64,000 nt of DNA from positions 21,820,282 through 21,884,281 of the forward strand of contig OZ024914.1 of assembly GCA_964017125.1 (NCBI GenBank), in the 5' to 3' direction. A model generated the notes under the pieces. It was not told the origin of the DNA. It saw nothing but the letters and a program-made list of their open reading frames with translations, and ran no database searches. Within the stretch, counting starts at the first letter, position 1; each line of letters opens with the position of its first letter. Shown piece by piece: positions 23,391 to 33,690 of the stretch. Position numbers and translations under genes: made by a program. The DNA comes from Flabesymbios commensalis (lineage: Eukaryota > Annelida > Polychaeta > Terebellida > Flabelligeridae).

Positions 23391-23880
23391 GACCAAACAT
23401 TGGCAAATCTTGGATGTTTAAACATGTTAAACACTCATTTAAATCCCAATAACTGTAATTTGACCTGTTAATAAAACATCATAAAAACAACAATATCTCG
23501 CTTGACGGTTTGAGGGAGTCACAGTACCATAATACCAACTGTGTAAAAAATCAAGTATGAATAAACATCCATACAAGCTTTTTGTATATTCCAATATGTG
23601 TACGAGATGCAGAATAAAGAAACTAGATATGTCAGGGATGAAGACCAGACATTCCGAATCAACCTGATCCCAGATCCATGACGGATAACAGTACTGTGTC
23701 AGAGGTTACCAAGGATAACAGACCAATCAGAGGGGAACGTCTAGCTGTGTGAATGACCTGCCTTGTCCGACAACACAATATGGTGACATACATGTAAAAC
23801 GTCTAGGACGAGATTAACATTTGCTGACACAATGTCCGAGAGGAGAACATCTACTGACACAACGAGGGTCACCTACAAAA

Positions 23881-24895
23881 ACGTTCGATGCGTTTTGCTT
23901 AGACTCATTTGCCCAATGGATCCAGTAAAGGCTTAATCGATATCACACTTTACTCCCAACAAGATTTTATTTCAGCATTGAACACAAAATTTCGGTACAT
24001 TTTATATAAGAATGAATAAAGTAAAAAAACTAATATTACAAGTCTCGTGGCCAATGGACAGAGATCAGATAAACGCTAGCTGAATTTTAATCTAGTAGAT
24101 GAAGCATACTATTGCTAGCAATGAGAATGTTTGTAAACATGGAGGAATATAAATCGGGCAGCTTGTTGTTCTCAAATCTATACATTAATTATATATTTTT
24201 TAACATTGCTTCATCTTTATATAATACTATATAATGCGCAAAGCAAAAGATTGTATATAGCGTCATAAGTGTTCAAATATATTAATACTGTTCTCTACGT
24301 CTCTGAGGTGTTGATAAATTGTATGGATGCTACCTAGGCTTTTAGAGAGATATCGAGATTTGATTGCACCACGTACACAATTTTATATAAAGCAGTTGGT
24401 GTACTAGGTACGTTTACACGTTTGAATATGTCAATATATTTAAAAAAATATTTTTGTATAATAGGTGCAGCAGGTTCCAGCTTATAGAAGTTTATAACGG
24501 AAAAAATATATATAATATTTTGAGCCGGTGTTATATTAGGCCTGGGGCTGATTTGCGAAAGCCTGCTAAAAACACGATTTCGCTGCACGCCCCCCCCCCC
24601 CCCTGCAACATAAGTTGCTTCGTTTGTTATTGTAGGAAAATATATCAAATTTAATATTCGAGACAGTAACCAAAAATGCCGATGTCCAAAAAACCATAAT
24701 AGAGACACATTAATCACCATACCCTAAGAAAAGTCATAAAACTAAAAATAATATTTTTTATCTGAATTATACCATTTTATTAAACATTCAGCTAAAATAC
24801 GCTAAGCAAATGTATACATGCGCAACCGTGAATAAAATAAAAAATAAAACATTTGTAAAAGCTGTAAAAACTTCATTTTAATCAATTTTTTGTTT
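23881..24895. other. no gene; C14 run at 24590
   Basis: The 128-codon minus-strand frame 24334-24720 spans the poly-C run and has no recognisable motif. It is not supported as a gene. Confidence 0.45.
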
Positions 24896-26695
24896 GTTTT
24901 TTTAATTTAATTTTTTTGTAAGTTTGATTTCGCTGAATTCCCGCTAATTGTAAAGTTTTAGACGAATATGTATTAAACATATATCATTACTTAGTAAAAT
25001 TGATAGCATTAACACAGAATAAAAAATCTCAAAATATGTCATATTAAGTGTTTTCTGACCATACCCGAATGGATATTTATTAGTTCCTAAATTAGCGTCC
25101 TTTTTTAGCATTATATTTATCGGGCGGACAAAAGCACCAAATTTGGTACACAGTTTCTCTAGGGGCAAATGATGGAATTTAGTTGTTAGGCCTTCTAATT
25201 TTCTATATAATATACCTTAATATAGACCTAAGAAACTTTCCTAAGACATATCATTTACTGCTGTTAGTTATTTGAAATAAAAAGACCACATAAAACGTAG
25301 AAAACACTGTTTATTAAATTAATGTGAGCTCAAAATTGGCTGTCTTTCATTTCAGCATGTCCTATCACTTTCTGACAATATAATTGCAATTATTTTTGTC
25401 ATAACGTGAGCCGTGAAGCATCTTACATATATTGTTTGTAAGAATAAGGACCTAATACTATTTTAAAAAATAATGAAGTTATTACAATTTACATGCGAAA
25501 ATGAAATAACATTTTATCGAAAACCCTGAAATATATTTAAGTATGATGATGCCTTCGGATTAGACTCTTAGCTATAATACCATAAACACTGACATGAACA
25601 CTTCTTCGGACACTGATAGGGATTACCGCACCTCCGAGCTCGTTCTTCCAAGGCGTTAGGCCCTATATAAGTAATTTATTTGAAAGGATATTGAAATGAA
25701 TTTGTACCGTTATGTGCATTAAAGTTTTAAATAATAATTTTAAAAAAAAATTGTTTTTTTTAATTTCAATTTAATTTTTTTGTAAGTTTGATTTTGCTGA
25801 ATTCCCGCTAATAGTACAATTTTATACGAATATGTATTAAACATATATCATTACTTAGTAAATTTGATAGCATTAACACAAAATAAAAAAAAATCGAAAT
25901 GTGTCATATTAAGTGTTTTCTGACTATACCCGAATGGATATTTATAAGCTCCTAAATTAGCGTCCTTTTTTAGCATTATATTTATCGGGCAGACAAAAGC
26001 ACCAAATTTGGTACACAGTTTCTCCAGGGAAAAATGATGGAATTTAGTCGTTAGGCCTTCTAATTTTGGCTCTGCTTTTTCAGAAAATCCAAAATGGCCG
26101 CCAAAATGAAAATATTTTTCGTCGCATTTTCCTGTAGATGAACATTACTTTCTTCATAATATACCTTAATATAGACCTAAGAAACTTTCCTAAGACATAT
26201 CATTTACTGCTGTTAGTTATTTGAAAGAAAGGGACCACACAAAACGTAAGAAACACTGTTTATTTAACTAATGTGAGCTCAAAATTGGCTGTCGTTCATC
26301 GCAGCATGTCCTATCACTTTCTGACAATATAATTGCAATTACTTTTGTCATAACGTGAGCCGTGAAGCATCTTACATATATTTTTTGTAATAATAAGGAC
26401 CTAATAATAATAAAAAAAAATAATAACGTTATTACAATATAGATATGAAAATGAAAAAAACATTTTATGAAAAACCCTGAAATATATTTAAGTATGATGA
26501 TGCCTTCGGATCAGACTCTTAGCTATAATACCATAAACACTGACATGAACACTTCTTCGGACACTGATAGGGATTATCGCACCTCCGATCTCGTTCTTCC
26601 GAGGCGTTAGACCCTATATAAGTAATTTATTTGAAAGGATATTGAATTGAATTTGTACCGTTATGTGCATTAAAGTTTTAAATAGTATTTGTTTT
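24896..26695 (+). repeat. tandem duplication, unit about 0.86-0.95 kb
   Basis: Copy 1 (about 24896-25735) and copy 2 (about 25755-26695) align from TAATTTTTTTGTAAGTTTGA to TACCGTTATGTGCATTAAAG. The offset is 864 bp at the start and 951 bp at the end. Copy 1 lacks about 87 bp found at roughly 26060-26150, a segment that contains TCCAAAATGGCCGCCAAAAT. No frame is conserved. Confidence 0.9.
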
Positions 26696-27760
26696 TATAT
26701 GATATTATACAAACATAACGTTATAATTAAAAAAATATATTTATTCAAATTTGAAGCTGCTATCTTTATTACAAAGACAGAAGGTGTAATTTACACAAAG
26801 GTAAAATAAACAGCAAAATGTAAAATTAGCATTGTCTGAAAGGCTTGATATATGTCATGAAACCTGAAGATGCTCTCCATCTAGCAAAAACAATAAGAAA
26901 GACAGCTGTATTTACTCGTTTGAGAAAAGGCAACAAGGCAAACATCATGAGCTTCATCAACTCTTGACTCATGAACGACTGAAGGTTCAATAATCTTATT
27001 CAACAATTCCACGATTCAGGCATTGTCGTAGCTTAATTAATATACTTCTAGAAGTAGCTCTAGAAGTGGCTCTGGCTAATTATAGGTCTACTTATTTGCG
27101 TTTTAAAGAAGATGATGTTTTAGCATCAGCATGTCTTAGGTATATTCACTATGGATGGCAATTCATGTTCAACTATCTCCAGCCATTATTTTTAAAGCAC
27201 AATAATAAGCTATACCCACTCATAATAACTAGGTACACATAATATTATTATCTGGTGAAATAAGATTTGTTTCGAACAAACTGTCACCAAATTGTGGTAC
27301 TGTTCTTGGCGTTAACTGAAGACGAGAAGTAGATACACAAAATCACAATGCCACACGTGGATTACAATAATTTTGCGTATTCCCCAAATACAGTCTTGCA
27401 TTAAAGTATCAATGATGGTAGTACCATTTTTTCTTCACCTTGGATCATATAAATTATTAACATATGAGGCATGAATTTCCGTCCCAGCTTCTAGCAATAT
27501 TATGTATGGATGAGAATAACTACAATACACCCTCAGCAATTTCGTTTGAAACATAATGACATGAAGAGCAGTCATAGTTCTGCATCTTAATTTTATTCAA
27601 GTTAACCATATTATCAAGTTAGATGAAAGCTTCTGGGGTTGTATTAGATCTCAACGAAAAAAAACAATGCATGCGAATATATACGGGATTTCGCACAAAT
27701 ACAAGCCCACTGGCTGGGCAAATTTGTAATATTCGCAAGTCAATCAAAACCTCTTCCTTA
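26696..27760. other. no gene or repeat recognised
   Basis: AT-rich. A small TAGAAGTAGCTC / TAGAAGTGGCTC duplication lies near 27050. Confidence 0.45.
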
Positions 27761-28905
27761 AATATCACACTGCAGAATCAAAAAGACGCCTATTGGCGCA
27801 AAGTTAACGCTTCTTGGCGAAGGATGAACGCTTCTCGGCGCAAAATGTCAATTTAGAGCACTGACGGCTCACAAAAAGTGTTAAAAAAGACACAAAGTTT
27901 AATTACTTAGTGTAATGACCCCATCCACGGAACACTAGATTGTATAAGGACAGCGCTGGTGTTTATTTTACTCGTATAGCGACTGTAGTTTGTTCAGACG
28001 AATGAAAACAGTTGGCTACCCATCCTGATATTCCGGACCTTTAGTCCTTTTCAAACCCATTTTGGCTGGTAAGTAGCTATATGAACGTCATAATATAATC
28101 GAACGTTAGAGATTAGAGTCCATACTGTACAACTAAACAACTAGGTAGCAAGCTGGTAGCTTTATTTTGTAATTATTCGCCAAAACTAAAGTTCTTGTGT
28201 GGTTGAACGCCTATTGGAGCAATGTGCACACGCCTATCGGTGCAAATAAAATTTACCGAAATAGAAAGCATGTTATTTCAAACATTTTTCAGTCGCACAT
28301 CCACGAACTGGATAAAGTGGGGAACGCAGGGGGTTTCTCCCCCCCCCCCCTCCCCCAAGATGTTTTCGTTATATTGCCTACACTGGTTTTTATCACGTAT
28401 TATCGATAAATGTAGTAGGCCTAAGCAACGTTATATTGCTAAGACTAGTCATATACGTCTACCAACACATTTAGATGATTAGGACTATGTTAATTATCAA
28501 ATACCCACAGCCCACACTTTCTATTAGAAACATTTACTTAAAAAAATAAGATGGAGGAAGTCTTGTATATACATTTATTTGTAATATAAATAATATTTAT
28601 CACTATACCCATGGTAATAAGGTAGGATGGGGTATCAGATGTCAGCTATATAATTCAAAATCAGGCCTCAATAAAGCTATTTTGGCCAAGGGAAGTTCAT
28701 GTAGCGTCACGTGCAGAGTGATGCATAAGGGGGGGGGGGGGAGGAGGGGCAGGCCTAACATCTGCCCCCAACCAAACCTAATGATCAAAAGCGCAGAAGA
28801 ATACTAAACTAACGTAAGTTTAATTTCCAATGTCTAGGCCTATATTGCCATATAAAAAAGATCCAGGATAATTACAAAATAATTATAAAAATTAAAATAA
28901 GTAAG

Positions 28906-29130
28906 CAGGGGCGGATCCAAGGGGAGTGGTTTGGTCGAAAAAAATATAATCTTATTTATGGGTTTCCTTATGAACTGGTTCCACACTCACTGAGGGACAA
29001 GGAGTGCCCTATATGCCTTAGATTGCAGGAGAAAGCCTTTGAAAATCAAAGACCCCGCTCTACAGTGAAATATTCCTTAGTTTTAACACCCCCCCCCCTC
29101 GTCGTCAGTGAAAAACTAGATCCGCCCCTG
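28906..29130. mobile_element. hAT-like MITE, 225 bp
   Basis: The ends are CAGGGGCGGATCC and GATCCGCCCCTG, the type seen in many animal hAT non-autonomous elements. The expected 8-bp duplication is not clear in the flanks. It contains a C10 run at 29089. Confidence 0.7.
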
Positions 29131-29184
29131 ACTAACAAGGCCTAAGCCTACAATGGTTTGTGCTACCTAGCCAGGACTGTCGTA

Positions 29185-29276
29185 CCCAGCAAACATTAGG
29201 TTTACTGTTGAGCCAACGTCGTAGACGATAGGCTAACGGTGAACCAACGTTGAGCCAACGTCTCAAGTTCGCTGGG
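29185..29276. mobile_element. complete CCCAGCA-family palindromic MITE, 92 bp
   Basis: It runs from CCCAGCAAACATTAGG to AAGTTCGCTGGG with TA on both sides (29183-29184 and 29277-29278). The inside is rich in GAGCCAACGTCGTAGACG-type units. Confidence 0.75.
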
Positions 29277-29302
29277 TAGTAAAAGTGTTTAGGTCATAAT
29301 GC

Positions 29303-29615
29303 GGGCGGGGGCCCTAGGGTAGTGGTTAGCACCGCTGCCTTTCACGTCAGAGTCCGGGGTTCGGTTCCCGGTCTCGGCGGTTTGAAAGAAACAAAACTGT
29401 TTCTTCCCCATCCACGTGTGAAAGTTAGTATTGTGGGGAGCCTCCGTGACCGAGAGGTAGCGTGCTCGGCCTCAGACCGCCAGGGCTCGAATTTCGAATC
29501 CTGTGTCTGGAGGACAGTGTCATCTCAATCATCTCACCATCCTCAGGAGGTTCTCCTGGCCCAGTTTAGCCTATATGTGCACAAAGGTGGCCTAAAGCCC
29601 GATTCATTTCATTTC
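29303..29615 (+). mobile_element. dimeric tRNA-derived SINE, young full-length copy
   Basis: It has the same two-module structure as 5355-5670, with only a handful of differences. A perfect 12-bp duplication, AGGTCATAATGC, flanks it at 29291-29302 and 29616-29627. It inserted into the CACACTG-ended element. The 100-codon frame across it is SINE sequence. Confidence 0.93.
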
Positions 29616-30424
29616 AGGTCATAATGCCTTTGCGTAATGAAACGATTTAGACCAAATGTATAGCCTTGTGTGGGCTACATATTAACCTCATCCTTGTCTC
29701 CCCATCTCCCAATACCTACATGTGAACTACATGTGCACTCGTGTGACCCTGTAGACCCTATAGTACACTTGGGTGACACAATAAGCAGGGGGTAAGTATA
29801 GTCTAATCGTGGCCGAAAAAAAGCTTGAAATTGAAGATTTCAGCCACAGGTGGCTTTCAATAAAAGATGTGTAAACCTACTTTCCATTTTGCCTTCATAG
29901 GTATGAAATACTAAAATTGGCCTCGATTAATCAGGCCGATAATAGGACTGGTTGGTTGGAATCAGTGACATTACAGCTAGGCCCTATACATCCCATGCTC
30001 AGCTCATATGTTATAAACAACATTAAAAGTTATGTAGGCCTACTGTATCTTGAGTTGAAGTCGAGATCGCTCTCGATCACCACCATATGTTAAAATGTTC
30101 ATTTTCTTGGATAAAAGAAGCACAGCAGTCTATGCTCCATGCCTTTACGGTGTAGTAAATCGCAGGTTTGGCCTAATAGCAGACCACCATGCCTCGTGTA
30201 GACCTATAGGCCTACCTGTCAACAGATCAATGGCAGAACAGTGATAGGAGCAGTAGACATAATGTAGTAAGATTAATAACAGTCATTATAACTAGAAAGA
30301 GTGTTGTTTGGAAACGAACACGAAAGTATCCCTCCGTTATCGCGAGTCGGCCATGCATTTTAAATTTGATACAGATCAGCAAACTTTCTCAAGTTTTATT
30401 GTATATTACCGTTTTAGCTATTAT

Positions 30425-31330
30425 GCAAGATTTCCGAGGTAATGAGAAAAAAACAATCAAAAATGACCGCCAGTTGGCTATTTTGGATTTTATTTCTAAA
30501 ATTCGTCATTGGTTATCCTTGTGTGAGTCCTCACATTTTGTTCTATATGCATGGTCCAGCTTTTTTGCTTTGTTTTTGAGTTACGTAAATATCATAAAAT
30601 TGCTCACATTTAAAATGGTCGCTAAACGGCCATTTTAAAATCGTTTGCTCCCAAATGTTAATCATGTCATTGGCTGACATTGCTGTGCATATTAGCCAAA
30701 TAAAAAGAAGATAATTATGCTGGAAACTTTTTCCTGAAACGCGCTAAAGAGTATTTCTTTGTTGGTGGCCCTAGTAATTGAGGGGTTGATTACATGGGAA
30801 TCAAAATGTAACCAACAATTATTCGGTGGTATGTGATGGATATGTGAAGTATGAGAGAGCTAAAGTTCTTAGATCAGTTAGTTAGCATGCAAGATTTCCG
30901 AGATAATAAGGAAAACAAATTGAGATGGCCGACTGGCGGCCATTTTGGATTTTATTAGTGCGAAATTTGTCATGGGTTGTCATTGTGTGAGACCTTCCAT
31001 TTTGTTTTATATTCATGGTCCAGCTAATTTGCATTTTTTGAGTCACTTAAATATCACAAAATTACTCAAATTCAAAATGGCCGCTAAACGGCCATTTTGA
31101 AATTTTTGCTCCCAAAAAGGAATCAGGTCATTGGCTGAAATAGCTGAGCATATTTGCCTGATTAAAAGAAGATCTGAGGGGAACTGTTTCCTAAAACGCG
31201 CTAACGAGCATTTCTTCGTTAGTGGCCATAGTAATTAAAGGGTTGAAGATATGGGGATCAAAATGTCACCAAAACAATTTGCCAGTGGTATGGGGTGGCT
31301 ATGTGAAGTATAGATAGATTATATTGATAG
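30425..31330 (+). repeat. tandem duplication, unit 464 bp
   Basis: GCAAGATTTCCGAG at 30425 and 30889 starts each unit. Each unit contains an AAAATGG...CGGCCATTTT inverted pair (30613 and 31075) and ends with a GGTATG...ATGTGAAGTAT block. It lies inside the 27766-32026 element. Confidence 0.85.
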
Positions 31331-32026
31331 ATTAGTTACTATCTTGAAAACAAATAACTGCGCTGGCGGCGGAGGCTATAGTCTAGACTATCAGGTTATA
31401 TTATAAATATCATTTAAATGTATTTATTCCAGCCGTAGGCTACATAGCACACTGATCTTAAAGCCTATCCCGTTAAAGAATAGCAGTAGATTATAAAACA
31501 AATTCGTACTTAATATAGCCATAGGCCTATAGGCCTACCAATATTAACAAAATTATAGGCCTACATAGTTGCACCAATAGGCGTCTTCACATTGATCCAA
31601 TAGGCGTGCAACACTTATTTTAAAACGTCTCAACTGTTTATTGTCTATAAACAGGTCATTAGACAAATAAATGAGATATAAGTGGCGTAGAACAGACTTA
31701 ATGTAACATAATATATCAAATTATAGATGATTTACATGCAAATAGATCAAAAAAACAACATTTCAATGGAATCGTGTCCAGTTTTTAGGGAGGGTACCAA
31801 AACTGTTTTCACTAGTATGAGAAATGTATTAAACTTTTCCATGTAAATTCCATGTGTGGAGGTTCGTAAGACGTACTATTGTTCCGTGCACACCTTTATT
31901 TAACATAAATTGACCATTTTGGCCTTTTTTCAGACGATATTTTGAAAAATTTCTCAAAAAGTTGACAATTTGGCGCCTAGAAGCGTTGCACTTTGCCAAT
32001 AGGCGTCTTTTTGATTCTGCAGTGTG

Positions 32027-32399
32027 AATATACAACAGGTTTTAAAAGACAAAGTCCCTGGAAAAATTCAATAAATTTTACTTTGATCGGCAGCTTGATT
32101 ATATTATTAGAATAAACATCAGGTAAGATATCTGCATAGCATTGCAAAGCCTACAAGATGCGGGCGAGGAAAAGATGGATTAGGGTTCAAGATCTGCTAA
32201 ATAATTGGTCAACCATTTGAAATGTGTTTATCCATGGTTCTGAGAACAAAAGTCGATTTATATAACTCTTTTTAAATTCAATAAGTAATAATACCATCTC
32301 ACATTCAAACTAACCTGCAATATTTTTTCATTTTGAAAAACAATGCAGCAGCATTCAACATTTCAAACAAACTGCTAAGAGGAGCTATAGCTGCCATAT
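32027..32399. other. no gene recognised
   Basis: This AT-rich stretch lies between the CACACTG-ended element and the Cys-rich pseudogene. It may hold further decayed coding sequence that cannot be recognised by eye. Confidence 0.35.
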
Positions 32400-32816
32400 A
32401 TGGGCATAAACAACAGCATAGTGTCAATTAATTGTGATATTATCCATATGAATCGCTCGCAACCGATCCATCACGTCTGCCCTCATGTCAAGATGCTAAA
32501 TATAAACATATTATGCGTTCTAACTATCAAGCTGCGATATGGCGCAGGAGATTACTTGACCCCATATGGACATGGTTGGAGGGTGAAAGTAAACAGCATT
32601 TCCATATACTAGATGAATAACACACCTGCCCTCAAACTTGTTCTGGAGTGTCTTAGCTGTGAGTGCAAAAGTTGCGAAAATAAAAGATGCACATGCTGTC
32701 GTAATAGCCTGAACTGTACCAGTATCTGTGGATGTAAATCTATATGTGATAACGCGATAGAAGTTGATGCAACAAATGTGATCCAGGATTCTGATGACTA
32801 TTCAGACTATGAATAG
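32400..32816 (+). pseudogene. decayed C-terminal fragment of a repeat-derived Cys-rich protein
   Basis: 32613-32816 encodes a 67-residue stretch with ECLSCECKSCENKRCTC, then CTSICGCKSICDN and an acidic tail. Upstream fragments read HIMRSNYQAAIWRRRL (a different frame) and PYGHGWRVKV. I recall a dispersed animal protein family ending in HxKRANYQA-IW, then GHGW and a LELLSCxCK-CxCRxxGLxCTxLC zinc-binding tail, whose other members contain the DTDLLVLL nuclease motif. The order of pieces fits. About two breaks are visible. No inverted-repeat ends were found around it. Confidence 0.55.
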
Positions 32817-33499
32817 AAGCCAGTTGGCTCACAAGTATAACTTATTATTACGAAAAAAAAGTGCTATAAATGTTTGTTTTTGTTTTATAACTCGCTATAT
32901 GGGTATAAATACTTATAATTGTTATTTATCTTTCATTCAAATATAAAAGTATTATATTAAAATATGATATGGCAAAGAAAATAAAATAGACAAAAAAATC
33001 ATAAAAATACTGTAAATTGACTACATTATATACCCCAATGTTTTGTTTATCGTTTTAAAAAATAAATTTATATATTTGCGAACAATAAAAAGAGAAATAC
33101 GATCTACATAACTCCTTCTAAAGTTCAGTAAAACTAAAATGAAATCAAAGTTTAAAATTTGTCATTATTTCACTTGTAATTGCATTAAAATGCTTTATTT
33201 GTAAATTTAAAATTTTCTGTTTATTTTTGTTTCGATTTTGCATCATCTACCCAGCTGTCGTAGATATATTGGTCGATTTTTCAAACGATTTTTGTATCCT
33301 GATTTTCGCATATTAATTGTTACAAGTTATTTTTGATGCTCTGGTGTTTAAAGGGTTAAAATGACATATTTTGGACACTTTAATTTTTGGTTACTGTTCT
33401 GAAATTTAAAGCTTATATGTCCAGGAATAAGAAAAAAACATGAAACCTATGTCGCAGCGAATTTTTTTTGGAAACAGCCACAGGCCTATATTAAATTCC
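32817..33499. other. no gene recognised
   Basis: Very AT-rich; AAAGGGTTAAAAT near 33350 may be a MITE end. Confidence 0.4.
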
Positions 33500-33690
33500 G
33501 CTGCTTCAGTGCTGCGCCAACGTCTCACGCGTTGGCTCAGCATTGAAGCAGCGTTGAACCAACGGTGGCTTTCAGTATTTCACGTTTGCATACACCTGCT
33601 ATATTGTGCAACTCTGTCGAACACGAGACGTTGCGCCGGCGCTGGTGGACAGACGGACCGACATCGTAGACGTTGGACCGTGTGCTCGCT
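33500..33690. repeat. ACGTTGGC palindromic repeats
   Basis: CGCTGCTTCAGTGCTGCG with CCAACG pairs with CGTTGG and CAGCATTGAAGCAGCG (33500-33552). A second block, ACGAGACGTTG to GACATCGTAGACGTTGGACC, lies at 33618-33676. Confidence 0.6.

Larger units (their letters stand above)
19735..23880 (+). repeat. low-copy repeat, copy A (oldest)
   Basis: Blocks match copies B and C in the same order: GATCAGCTTTTGGAACGACA (19788), the CTCCAAACGAGACAG block (19915-20100), the GTCGAGCATACAATG block (20587-20755), TGCCTCGGTCAGTAGGTACA (21476), TTTTTAGGGAGGGTT (22020), GTTTATTATCTGATTTGGGA (23110) and ACGTCTAGGACGAGA (23798). It lacks the TTTG microsatellite and the Academ-like insertion of B and C, and carries its own SINE. 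Short minus-strand frames with GVDTTRKDVWLCTFC (about 20075) recur in all copies but are not a known domain. Confidence 0.75.
27766..32026. mobile_element. 4.26-kb DNA transposon, CACACTG ends, 5-bp target duplication
   Basis: The ends are CACACTGCAGAATCAAAAAG and its complement, matching for about 33 bp. AATAT flanks both sides (27761-27765 and 32027-32031). The 11-mer ACGCCTATTGG or close variants occur three times pointing inward on the left (27786, 28207, 28230) and three times inverted on the right (31574, 31597, 31996). The close pair is 23 bp apart on both sides. No transposase frame survives. The interior holds a hAT-like MITE, a palindromic repeat, a young SINE and a tandem duplication. 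The 5-bp duplication and CAC-type heptamer recall Transib, but this is only a resemblance. Confidence 0.8.

Noticed and set aside
24334-24720. 128-codon minus frame
   Set aside because: It reads through a 14-base C run as polyglycine and has no recognisable motif.
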